From: Nocardia pneumoniae NBRC 100136
GTDB lineage: Bacteria; Actinomycetota; Actinomycetes; Mycobacteriales; Mycobacteriaceae
Assembly (NCBI RefSeq): GCF_000308755.1
Contig: NZ_BAGF01000016.1
Coordinates: 1-64,000, forward strand
Reading direction: 5' to 3'
Length of the DNA: 64,000 nt
Shown: positions 25,078 through 32,619 of the stretch, piece by piece
How the letters are laid out: each line of letters begins with the position of its first letter
Position numbering within the stretch: the stretch's first letter is position 1
Translations under genes and position numbers: made by a program
The notes under the pieces: model-generated
What the model was told of the DNA's origin: nothing
The model's input: only the letters and a program-made list of their open reading frames with translations
Databases searched by the model: none

Positions 25078-26031
25078 TCACGGCCTGGGTGTGGGCGTCC
25101 AATAGCCGGATCGGCGGCCCTGGGCACCTGCTCGGGCGGCCGTGCGGATGCGTTGGAGCAGATCGGACGGGGCGGCCAGATCGTCCCAGGTCCAGCGGAC
25201 CACCGTCCAGCCGAGAGCGTGGAGTTGCTCGTCGCGCCTCTTCCCGTCGGCTATCCGTCCGGGGAAACGGGGGCCGCCTAAAGCGTGGGAATGCTCGGAC
25301 CTTCCTTCGAACTCGCCGATTACGCCCAGCTCGGGGAACAGGAAGTCGACGCGCGCGACGCAGACTCCGCTATCGGAGAAGACGCGTGCCTGTATCTCGG
25401 GTTCGGGGATTCCGCAGTGGTGCAGCGCGATTCTGCTGCGGGATTCGCCGACGCTCTCGCTGCGGCCATCCAGGAAGTCGAGCACTCGGGCAGCTCTGCG
25501 GCGGCCCGGTCGGTGCCGGGCCCGCCGCAGGTGCTCCCGCAGCTCGGCGGTGGTCGTCAGACCGCGGCGCAGCGCGGAATCGCCGAGGGCGACGGATTGC
25601 TCGAAGCCTTCCGATCGGGCGATATCGATGACGGTACGGGCCGGAGTGGTCACTCCGATGCCCTCGACGAAGGTGATCTCGTCCGGCTCCACCTGCGCGG
25701 AATGGACGACGACCCGTTTGCTCAGGCGGCCGCCGTTGATCCGGTTCCTGGTCAGATGCACGCGATGGAGCGAGATATCCCAGGTCGACATGCCGTGCAG
25801 CACCGCGGCGGAGCAGTGGCTGGTGATCGCGGCATCGGACGTGGTCTCCGCGGTCGCGAAAGTGAGCAGCAGATGCCGATCCGTCGCGCCGAGACCGGAG
25901 CCCGATGAGTTCAGATAGCGCCCGGCCCGCAGGCGATGCCACTGTCCGGTGCGGCACAGCCGCCGCAGTTGCTTGTCGGACAGTCCAGTGGCCAGCGCTT
26001 GCCGACGCGAGATCAGTTGCGGTGCTTCCAT
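25078..26031 (-). CDS. AbiEi-type N-terminal domain protein with DUF559-like C-terminus
   Basis: A 317-residue protein. The N-terminus (ISRRQALATGLSDKQLRRLCRTGQWHRLRAGRYL) is the winged-helix antitoxin-like domain of AbiEi proteins. The C-terminus (RVDFLFPELGVIGEFEGRSEHS, DGKRRDEQLHALGWTVVRWTWDDL) resembles the PD-(D/E)xK-like DUF559 fold, with Asp in VDFLF and Glu in GEFEG. Such proteins are common and multicopy in Nocardia and Mycobacterium and usually lack an AbiEii partner, as here. The role is unknown; abortive infection is only suggested by the N-terminal domain. Confidence 0.85.
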   Translation of the reverse strand: MEAPQLISRRQALATGLSDKQLRRLCRTGQWHRLRAGRYLNSSGSGLGATDRHLLLTFATAETTSDAAITSHCSAAVLHGMSTWDISLHRVHLTRNRINGGRLSKRVVVHSAQVEPDEITFVEGIGVTTPARTVIDIARSEGFEQSVALGDSALRRGLTTTAELREHLRRARHRPGRRRAARVLDFLDGRSESVGESRSRIALHHCGIPEPEIQARVFSDSGVCVARVDFLFPELGVIGEFEGRSEHSHALGGPRFPGRIADGKRRDEQLHALGWTVVRWTWDDLAAPSDLLQRIRTAARAGAQGRRSGYWTPTPRP

Positions 26032-26126
26032 ACCGACGATCGTGGCGGACGCCGAAGTGCGGAACAGCCGTCCGAGCACCGAATGTGGATAACACGCCCG
26101 CTGTGGATAACGCCGCACATCCGGGC

Positions 26127-26756
26127 TCACCCCATGTGGGTCATTCCCGCCGCGACCACTTGCGCGATATTGAGTACTTCGTCGGCGGTGGGCAGCGGGA
26201 CGCCGTCGAGCGCGTGCAGCCGGTCCGTGCTGGCGATGGCGAACATCGCCGAGACCCACGCCGCTGCGCATGCGCGCAGGGTGCCGGGGCGGACCGGGAC
26301 CGGCGCACTCGCTTGGAGCACTTTCGCGGTGACGTCCAGCATCTGGTCGCGCAGGCGGCGCAGCTGACGTCGCACGTCGGGATGGGTGTCGGCCTCCCGC
26401 CACATGATCACCCGCAGCACCGACGAGTGATGGTCGCGCAGGTTGAGGGCGGCGTCCAGGTTGACCAGGCTCGTCGCCGGATCGCCCGGCGCGACGACAG
26501 TGCCGATGTCGTCGATCGGGTGCGCGGGCATGCGCTCGGACATCAGCGCGGAGAGAATCGAGTCCTTGGTCGGGAAGTAATAGAAGACGAGTCCTTTCGG
26601 AACGCCGGCCGCGGCGGCGATGGACGCCGTCGCGGTCGCGTCGAATCCCTGTGTCGCGAAAAGCTTTTCCGCGGCATCGAGGATGAGCTGCCGTGCGTCG
26701 CCATCGACTTTCGCGCTACGGCGACGCCCGGCGTGCCGGGATTTCGGCATCTGCAT
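26127..26756 (-). CDS. TetR-family regulator
   Basis: A 209-residue regulator with the TetR helix-turn-helix at about residues 20-65 (ILDAAEKLFATQGFDATATASIAAAAGVPKGLVFYYFPTKDSILSALM). The C-terminal ligand domain is helical without a named subfamily. It starts at ATG 26756 and overlaps the stop of the upstream SPW gene by one base (TGATG), so the two are one transcription unit. An operator-like inverted repeat overlaps that unit's promoter and suggests self-regulation. Confidence 0.9.
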   Translation of the reverse strand: MQMPKSRHAGRRRSAKVDGDARQLILDAAEKLFATQGFDATATASIAAAAGVPKGLVFYYFPTKDSILSALMSERMPAHPIDDIGTVVAPGDPATSLVNLDAALNLRDHHSSVLRVIMWREADTHPDVRRQLRRLRDQMLDVTAKVLQASAPVPVRPGTLRACAAAWVSAMFAIASTDRLHALDGVPLPTADEVLNIAQVVAAGMTHMG

Positions 26757-27112
26757 CAGTGATGCGGAGCCACGCCGTGCAGACGATCCGACACCGTCGG
26801 CAGCGCCGCCACCGCGACCACCGCCGTCACTACTCCGACTACCCATGCGGTCCAGGATGCGGCCCGGTACTCGGTGAAGTCCATGACCCAGGGGGAAATG
26901 AACAGCAGCACGGCGCACAGGCCCATCACGTAGTCGGCCGCCGCCATCGCGGGACGGGCCATCTGGGCGAGGCCGGTGAGGGCGATGAGCGCGCCGAGCA
27001 CGATCAGTGACCACATGGCGTTGTCGTTGGTGTCCACCCAGATGGGTGACAGTGCGGTGAAGACCCCGAGCACGACAGCCAGGAAATCTTGCGCGCGGCT
27101 CTCGGTGAACAT
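26756..27112 (-). CDS. SPW-repeat membrane protein
   Basis: A 118-residue protein with four membrane helices in two repeats. Each repeat carries the family motif: FTALSPIWV in the first and LFISPWVMDFTEY in the second. Helices include MWSLIVLGALIALTGLAQM, AADYVMGLCAVLLFISPW and AWVVGVVTAVVAVAALP. The function of SPW proteins is not known. It is the first gene of a two-gene unit with tetR and has a promoter-operator region upstream. Confidence 0.88.
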   Translation of the reverse strand: MFTESRAQDFLAVVLGVFTALSPIWVDTNDNAMWSLIVLGALIALTGLAQMARPAMAAADYVMGLCAVLLFISPWVMDFTEYRAASWTAWVVGVVTAVVAVAALPTVSDRLHGVAPHH

Positions 27113-27151
27113 TGTGTGCCTCCTCGGGCTGTGGATTGTGTCCCAGTTCTC

Positions 27152-27181
27152 GGTATAGTCCTGATTGACCGCCCGATCAAT
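27152..27181 (-). promoter_or_regulatory. Promoter and TetR-type operator for the SPW-tetR unit
   Basis: On the minus strand a -35-like TTGATC (27180-27175) and a -10-like TATACC (27157-27152) are separated by exactly 17 bases. An inverted repeat of 18 bases (27164-27181, ATTGACCG CC CGATCAAT, one mismatch) covers the -35 box and part of the spacer. Repression by the TetR protein encoded in the same unit is the natural reading. Confidence 0.65.
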
Positions 27182-27326
27182 AGCTGAACGGACACGATTT
27201 CGCGGCAGCGAGGCGCGCGGGTTCGACGTGACAGTCCTCACAGAATGGAAAACCAAGCAAAGGTTAGGGTTGCTGTCACCGCCGGTTCACGCAACGGCGG
27301 TCGGGTTCCACGGAAGGGATGGCCGC

Positions 27327-28523
27327 ATGACCGCGCCGATCGTGATCGTCGGAGCCGGCCTCGCCGGCCTGCGCACCGCGGAGGAACTGCGCCGCGCGGG
27401 TTACGACGGTGAGCTGGTGCTCGTCGGGGACGAGGCGCGCCTGCCGTACGATCGCCCGCCGCTGTCCAAGCAGTTCGTGCGCGGCGAAACCGACGACACC
27501 ACGTTGCGGCCCAGCGAGTTCTACGCCGAGAAACGCATCGATGTGCGACTGAGCACCGAAGCGGTCGGCGTCGATACCGATGCCCGCCGCGTCCGCCTGG
27601 CCGACGGCAGCACGCTGGACTACGACCAGTTGGTCATCGCCACCGGCCTGCGCCCGCGCCGCCTGCCCGGCCTGCCGGAGCTGCGCGGTGTACATGTGCT
27701 GCGTGGCCACGCCGACGCGGTCGCGCTGCGTGCCGATCTGGCCGACACCGCGACGGCGCTGGTGATCGGCGCGGGCTTCATCGGCTGCGAACTGGCGGCG
27801 AGCTTCCGTGCGAACGGCGTCGGGGTCGTCCTGGTCGAACCGCAGGCGACGCCGCTGGCCTCGGTGCTCGGCACCCAGGTGGGCGAACTGATCGCGCGGA
27901 TGCACCGTGCGGAAGGCGTCGACCTGCGCTGCGGGACCGGCCTGGACACCCTCCACGGCGACGACGCGGGCCGGGTCCGTGGTGCGCGGCTGTCCGATGG
28001 CTCGGAGATCGCCGCCGATCTGGTCGCGATCGGGGTCGGCTCGCGGCCGGTGACCGAGTGGCTGAGCGACTCCGGGATCGCCCTCGCCGAGCCGTCGGCC
28101 GGTGGCGGGGTGCTCGCGGACGAGGTCGGACGCACCTCGGCGGCGGGAGTGTGGGCGGTCGGCGACGTCGCGGCCTGGCTGCACGAGACCGGATCGCGCA
28201 AGCGGGTCGAGCATTGGACCAATGCGGGGGAACAGGCCAAACTTCTCGCCTGCGCGTTGCTCGGGGCCGCTGCGCCCACCGCGGCCCGCGTGCCGTACTT
28301 CTGGAGCGACCAGTACGACGTCAAGATCCAGGCCCTCGGCACCCCGACCGCCACCGACGACGTGCACATCGTCTCCGACGACGGCCGGAAATTCCTCGCC
28401 TACTACGCCCAGGCGGGCACCCTCACCGGCGTGGTCGGCGCGGGCATGACCGCCCAGGTGATGAAGGTCCGCGCCAAGATCGCCGCGGGCGCCTCCATGA
28501 CGGAGCTGCTCGCACCGAGCTGA
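27327..28523 (+). CDS. FAD-dependent ferredoxin/rubredoxin reductase
   Basis: A 398-residue pyridine-nucleotide disulfide-type oxidoreductase. It has an FAD motif IVGAGLAGLRTAEELRRAGY, a hinge motif LVIATGLRPRRLPG, an NADH motif VIGAGFIGCELAASFRANG and the second FAD contact AAGVWAVGDVAAW. The C-terminal reductase domain YFWSDQYDVKIQALG is typical of ferredoxin reductases that feed P450s and dioxygenases. ATG 27327 is chosen because it directly precedes the FAD strand and follows GGAAGGG. No partner ferredoxin or P450 is adjacent. Confidence 0.92.
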   Translation: MTAPIVIVGAGLAGLRTAEELRRAGYDGELVLVGDEARLPYDRPPLSKQFVRGETDDTTLRPSEFYAEKRIDVRLSTEAVGVDTDARRVRLADGSTLDYDQLVIATGLRPRRLPGLPELRGVHVLRGHADAVALRADLADTATALVIGAGFIGCELAASFRANGVGVVLVEPQATPLASVLGTQVGELIARMHRAEGVDLRCGTGLDTLHGDDAGRVRGARLSDGSEIAADLVAIGVGSRPVTEWLSDSGIALAEPSAGGGVLADEVGRTSAAGVWAVGDVAAWLHETGSRKRVEHWTNAGEQAKLLACALLGAAAPTAARVPYFWSDQYDVKIQALGTPTATDDVHIVSDDGRKFLAYYAQAGTLTGVVGAGMTAQVMKVRAKIAAGASMTELLAPS

Positions 28524-28650
28524 GTCCCTCCCTCGAGGCCGCGATCGTCGTGCGATGCGGTCCAGCCGGTACGGGCTGCCGGTGGACTGGTACGGCCGGA
28601 AGACCGGGGAGGCGGAGGAGCGAGGTGGGGGAGCGTAATACGGTGGTCCG

Positions 28651-29433
28651 GTGATCGTCGCGCTCATCGACTCGGGTCTGGGGTTGCTGCCCACCTCCGC
28701 TTGGTTGCGTAAGTTGCGGCCGGATGTGGATCTGCTGCTGCAATTGGACCCGGATGGCGCGCCATGGGGGCCGAAGCCGGAGGAGTGGGTGGTCGACCGC
28801 GTGGTGGACGCCGCGCGGACTTCCCTGCGATCGGGCGCCGAGGTGATCGTCCTGCCGTGCAACACCGCCAGCGTCACGGCGCTGGAGCATGTCCGCGCGG
28901 AAGTCGGGCCGGGCGTTCCGGTGATCGGCACCGTGCCCGCGATCAAACCCGCGGCCGCCGTGTGCCGCTCGGTAGCGGTCTGGGCCACCGCCGCCACCAC
29001 GGCGAGCCGGTATCAGGCCGATCTGATCGCGAAGTTCGGCGGCGATGCCGAGGTGGTCGGCGTCGCGTGCCATGGGCTGGCGGACGCGATCGATCGCGGC
29101 GACTTGGCCGCGGCCGGTGACGCCATCGCCAGCGCCGCCGCGCGGACTCCGGCGGGGGTGGAGGGCGTGGTGCTCGGCTGTACGCACTATCCGCTGGTGA
29201 CCGACGCGATCGTGGCCGCGCTCCCGGACGGTGTGCGCCTGTTCGACAGCGCCCAAGCCGTTGCCGCGCAGACCGTTCGGCGCATCGAGGCGCTCGGTCG
29301 CCCGAGTGCCGGGAACGGCGAGGTCCGGGTACTGAACAGCGGAAGGCCGGGCGCGTTGCCCGCCAGCGCGGCGGCTTTCGAGTCGGGCCGCATTCTGGGC
29401 GCGCAGAGGTTGAACGCACAGCCGCTCACCTAG
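28651..29433 (+). CDS. Divergent glutamate-racemase-family protein
   Basis: A 260-residue Asp/Glu racemase-fold protein with both catalytic cysteines, in LPCNTASV and LGCTHYPL. The first loop is IDSGLGLLPTSAW rather than the FDSGxGGL of MurI, and the substrate loop DPDGAPWGPK is altered. The differences suggest it is not the housekeeping MurI but a paralogue for another amino acid or a related acid. It starts with GTG and stands alone. Confidence 0.82.
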   Translation: MIVALIDSGLGLLPTSAWLRKLRPDVDLLLQLDPDGAPWGPKPEEWVVDRVVDAARTSLRSGAEVIVLPCNTASVTALEHVRAEVGPGVPVIGTVPAIKPAAAVCRSVAVWATAATTASRYQADLIAKFGGDAEVVGVACHGLADAIDRGDLAAAGDAIASAAARTPAGVEGVVLGCTHYPLVTDAIVAALPDGVRLFDSAQAVAAQTVRRIEALGRPSAGNGEVRVLNSGRPGALPASAAAFESGRILGAQRLNAQPLT

Positions 29434-29522
29434 CGCAGGCGAAGCCGAAGGGCGGTTCGATGGTCGCGCGGCCGGGCCGGGAGCCGAGCTGGCGGCGGCA
29501 GGTTGGAACGGAGGGTTGTGCG

Positions 29523-30263
29523 ATGACCGAGGTGGCGGTGAGCGCCGCGGATGTGCAGGCGGCTCTGCGGGCGATCGCGGACCCGGCCGACGCGGTGCAC
29601 TTGCAACGGTTCTTCAAGACCGGGCCGGGGGAGTACGGCGAGGGTGACGTGTTCATCGGCGTCCGAGTCCCGGCGAGCCGAGGTGTCGCGAAACGGTTCT
29701 CGGGGCTTGCGCTCGACGAGATCGACCGGCTGCTCGACAGCGCGGTGCACGAAGATCGCTTCGCCGCACTGGTCATCCTGAATGCGCGATTCGCCGCGGC
29801 GTCCAAGCCGCGGACCTTCGACGACGCCGCCCGCGCCGCCATGGTGGAGTTGTACCTGGCGGCGGTACGCCGGGGCCGGGTGAACAACTGGGATCTGGTC
29901 GACGTGTCGGCCGAGAACATCGTCGGCCCGTGGTTGCTGGACAAACCCCGCGATCTGCTGTTCCACCTGGCACAGGCGGATTCGCTGTGGGAACGGCGGG
30001 TCGCCTTGCTGTCCACGTTCGCGTTCATCAAAGCGGGCGACGCCTCGACCACGTTCGCGCTGAGTGAACTGTTGCTCGATGACCGGCGCGACCTGATCCA
30101 GAAGGCGCTGGGGTGGATGCTGCGCGAAATCGGCAAGCGCATCGATCGAGCGCTGCTGACCGGCTTCCTCGACCAGCACGCCACGGCCATGGGACGTACC
30201 GCGTTGAGCTACGCCACCGAGCATTTGCCGCCCGAACTCCGCGCCGATTACCGCGCTCGATAG
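29523..30263 (+). CDS. DNA alkylation repair protein (AlkD-like)
   Basis: A 246-residue HEAT-like helical-repeat protein of the AlkD family. Hallmarks are the N-terminal FFKTGPGEYGEGDVFIGVRVPASRGVAKRF, NNWDLVDVSAENIVGPWLL with the catalytic-region Trp and Asp, and LWERRVALLSTFAFI. It should excise positively charged alkylated bases such as 3- and 7-methyl purines. ATG 29523 is chosen because it precedes the first helix and follows a GGAGGG-like site. Confidence 0.9.
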   Translation: MTEVAVSAADVQAALRAIADPADAVHLQRFFKTGPGEYGEGDVFIGVRVPASRGVAKRFSGLALDEIDRLLDSAVHEDRFAALVILNARFAAASKPRTFDDAARAAMVELYLAAVRRGRVNNWDLVDVSAENIVGPWLLDKPRDLLFHLAQADSLWERRVALLSTFAFIKAGDASTTFALSELLLDDRRDLIQKALGWMLREIGKRIDRALLTGFLDQHATAMGRTALSYATEHLPPELRADYRAR

Positions 30264-30293
30264 CTCGGCCGCGAACACGGCCCGCAACCGGCC

Positions 30294-31349
30294 TCAGAAC
30301 TGGATCTTGAGGTGATCGGTCACGGGATGCGCCTGGCAGCCGAGGATGTAGCCGTTCTCGATGTCTTCGGGATCGAGGATTTCGGCATTGTCCATTTCGA
30401 CCTTGCCCTCCAGCACCGTGCACGCGCACGATCCGCATTCGCCTTCCTGGCAGGAGTACGGCACGTCCAAGCCTTCGGCCAGCATGATGTCCACCAGCGT
30501 CCGCTTGCGCGGCCACTTCAGCTCGTGCACCTCGCCGTCGAGTTCCACCTCGACGGTCGCCGCGTCGGCGGCATCCTCGTCGGACACCTCGACCGGCGCC
30601 TGGTCGGCGAAGGGGTCTCCGGCGAGGGAGTTGAACACCTCGGCGTGCGTGCGCGACCGCGGGACGCCCAGCTGCGCGAGCGCGTCGTGCACCCGATCCA
30701 TGAACGGCTTCGGCCCGCACATGAACGCGTCGTAGCCCCGATACGGCGCGACGAGCGTGGCCAGCGCGTCGGCCGTCGGCAATCCCTGCAGGTACTCCAG
30801 CCAGTGGATCACGGTGAGCCGCTGCGGGTGCTTGTCCGCCAGCTCGCGCAGCTCACCGGCGAAGATCACCGATTCGTGATCGCGGTTGGCGTAGACCAGC
30901 ACGATGCGGCCGGTGCCGCGTGCGAGCGCCGACTTCAGGATGGACATCACCGGTGTGATGCCGCTGCCCGCGCCGAACAGCAGCAGATCGTCGTCCAGGT
31001 CCTTGGGCGTGAAAACGCCCGAAGGTGGCAGCACTTCGATCTGGTCGCCCGCTTTGACGTTGTCGCACACCCAGTTCGACCCGTAGCCGCCCTCGGTGCG
31101 CTTGACGGTGACCTTCGGGCGGTCGTCGGTGTAGGGCGAGCTGGCCAGCGAATAGCAGCGGGCCACCGAGCCGGTGCGGTCACTGGGGATGCGCAGCGTG
31201 AGGAACTGTCCCGGCTGGTAGCGGAACTTCTCGGCCAGTTCGTCGGGGACGTCGAAGACCAGCGAGCAGGTGTCGGCCGTCTCGGCGATCACCGCGGACA
31301 CCCGCAGCACGACCGAGCGCGAGCCGTGCGGAACCTCGACAGTGGTCAT
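30294..31349 (-). CDS. kshB: 3-ketosteroid 9-alpha-hydroxylase reductase KshB
   Basis: A 351-residue class IA oxygenase reductase. The FAD site is RCYSLASSPY, the NAD site is LLLFGAGSGITPVMSI with FMCGPKPFM, and a C-terminal plant-type [2Fe-2S] domain has Cys300, Cys305, Cys308 and Cys338 (SCQEGECGSCAC and LGCQAHP). It is close to KshB (Rv3571) and should pass NADH electrons to the KshA oxygenase during steroid ring opening. KshA is not in the window. A KstR-type motif lies 24 bases upstream of its ATG. Confidence 0.9.
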   Translation of the reverse strand: MTTVEVPHGSRSVVLRVSAVIAETADTCSLVFDVPDELAEKFRYQPGQFLTLRIPSDRTGSVARCYSLASSPYTDDRPKVTVKRTEGGYGSNWVCDNVKAGDQIEVLPPSGVFTPKDLDDDLLLFGAGSGITPVMSILKSALARGTGRIVLVYANRDHESVIFAGELRELADKHPQRLTVIHWLEYLQGLPTADALATLVAPYRGYDAFMCGPKPFMDRVHDALAQLGVPRSRTHAEVFNSLAGDPFADQAPVEVSDEDAADAATVEVELDGEVHELKWPRKRTLVDIMLAEGLDVPYSCQEGECGSCACTVLEGKVEMDNAEILDPEDIENGYILGCQAHPVTDHLKIQF

Positions 31350-31372
31350 GTCGTCCTCTCGAACCGTAAAAC

Positions 31373-31386
31373 TAGAACGTGTTGCA
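31373..31386 (-). promoter_or_regulatory. KstR-type motif before kshB
   Basis: TAGAACGTGTTGCA fits the published KstR consensus TnnAACnnGTTnnA at every fixed base. It lies in the 40-base gap between the tetR stop and the kshB start, as expected for a steroid-regulon gene. Confidence 0.7.
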
Positions 31387-31389
31387 ATT

Positions 31390-32028
31390 TTATCGTACGT
31401 CGGTCGCCGCCTGCCGGACAAGCTGGGCTTCCAGACCGGCGATCAGCACGTCCATGCCGAAGTCGTAGGAGTACCGGCCGCGCAGGTCGCCGATGTACCG
31501 GGTGGCCCGCTCGACGACGGGGGGCAGCGTGACGTCGGCCGGTGCGGACCGGTCTCGGGGGTTCACCCGGCTGCGGCCGAAGAGATAGGTGTGGATGGTC
31601 GCGTAGGCGGCGAGCACGTTGCGGTCGTCGAAGCCCGCTTCGGCCAGGATGTCCATGATCGCGGCGATCAGGTCCAGCTGTTTGCCGAGCATCTGCTCGA
31701 TCAGGATGTCGCCCAGGCCGGGATGCTTGCGCAGCTTCTCGTCGATCTGATCGACGAGGTCGCGCAGCCGGTGCTGCCACGGACCGGTTTCGGGCGGTGG
31801 CGTGCGAACTCCGGTGAGTGCCGCGCTGGCGACGAGGTCGAGCAGCTCGCGTTTGTCGGCGACGTAGTAGTACGGCGCCATGGGGGAGACACCCAGTTCG
31901 CGGGAAAGTCGCCGCATGGACAGCTTTTCCACGCCGTCCTGCCGGACCACCCGCAGTGCCGCCTCGACGATCTCGGTCTCCGACAGTGTTTGATTCGTGG
32001 TGCTCCCGGGTCCTCCGTGGTTACGCAA
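31390..32028 (-). CDS. TetR-family regulator upstream of kshB
   Basis: A regulator of about 212 residues with the helix-turn-helix EIVEAALRVVRQDGVEKLSMRRLSRELGVSPMAPYYYVADKRELLDL and a C-terminal domain of the TetR_C_1 type (LRKHPGLGDILIEQML, YATIHTYLFGRSRV). The start is uncertain: TTG at 32028 or GTG at 32055, both inside an imperfect repeat. It is transcribed towards kshB and away from mftA. It lacks features that would mark it as MftR, so it may control steroid genes, the mycofactocin genes or both. Confidence 0.8.
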   Translation of the reverse strand: MRNHGGPGSTTNQTLSETEIVEAALRVVRQDGVEKLSMRRLSRELGVSPMAPYYYVADKRELLDLVASAALTGVRTPPPETGPWQHRLRDLVDQIDEKLRKHPGLGDILIEQMLGKQLDLIAAIMDILAEAGFDDRNVLAAYATIHTYLFGRSRVNPRDRSAPADVTLPPVVERATRYIGDLRGRYSYDFGMDVLIAGLEAQLVRQAATDVR

Positions 32029-32136
32029 GCTTCCGCCTCCGGACCTTCTGCTCACACCGCTGTGTTCGATGTGCGGCGCTCCCAGGCCCTCCGTGGTTGC
32101 GCGAGCTTCCGCCTCCGGGCCTGACGCTCGCACCGC
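32002..32136. repeat. Imperfect direct repeat of 59 bases at the 5' end of tetR
   Basis: Bases 32002-32060 and 32078-32136 are about 85% identical (nine mismatches, no gap), with a 76-base period. Both contain the shared cores CTCCGTGGTT and GCTTCCGCCTCCGG. The first copy spans the possible tetR start codons. Confidence 0.75.
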
Positions 32137-32359
32137 GTGTGCTCTCGCCCCCGTTCGCCTGCATTCGTCCGACTCCCATGCCACCTCTACCGCTGCGGGC
32201 GTATGTCACCCGTCACATTCTGTTCAGCTGCCTGCCACCCGAAGTCTAGAGCGCCGCGTCCGGGCACTGGTCGCCGCGCGCTCGACTCGGCGCGCGTCCG
32301 GAATGGCGGGTGGTCCCGGCCGATGACGGCCGAATTCCTCCGGTCTCCCTCCGGATGGG

Positions 32360-32373
32360 TGGAACATGTTCCA
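32360..32373. promoter_or_regulatory. Perfect palindrome before mftA, KstR/TetR-operator type
   Basis: TGGAACATGTTCCA is a perfect 14-base palindrome 84 bases upstream of the mftA start. It satisfies TnnAACnnGTTnnA, the same pattern as the site before kshB. A second, weaker symmetry (GTCA-N5-TGAC) follows at 32378-32390. Confidence 0.75.
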
Positions 32374-32456
32374 TTTTGTCAGCTGATGACGTTATCGTGT
32401 GAGCGCGGACCGCGCCGGGCGGTCCCGCGCACCGATCGTCCCCCGCGGAGGTAGGC

Positions 32457-32606
32457 ATGCCGGAATACGGATCCATCGGACACAGCGACACCGACAACAC
32501 CGGACGGGTGGAGACCGCCGCCGCGCGGTCGGCCGAGGAGACGCCGCTGGTGGAGGAGAGCCTCATCGAAGAGGTGTCCATCGACGGTATGTGCGGCGTC
32601 TACTGA
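32457..32606 (+). CDS. mftA: Mycofactocin precursor peptide MftA
   Basis: A 49-residue peptide ending in SLIEEVSIDGMCGVY. The invariant C-terminus IDGMCGVY defines MftA. The last Val-Tyr pair is decarboxylated and cross-linked by MftC to begin mycofactocin, a redox cofactor of alcohol-oxidising dehydrogenases. GCGGAGGT lies just upstream of the ATG. The leader part is acidic and variable. It is 13 bases from the fused MftB-MftC gene. Confidence 0.96.
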   Translation: MPEYGSIGHSDTDNTGRVETAAARSAEETPLVEESLIEEVSIDGMCGVY

Positions 32607-32619
32607 CGGGCGGCCGACG

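Noticed and set aside
27276..29000. Minus-strand open frame of 574 codons opposite the ferredoxin reductase
   Set aside because: The plus strand carries clear FAD and NAD motifs there; the antisense frame has no recognisable domain.
31390..32028. The TetR gene as mftR
   Set aside because: Position next to mftA fits, but its C-terminal domain is of a general TetR type and it is transcribed towards kshB, so the name is not justified.
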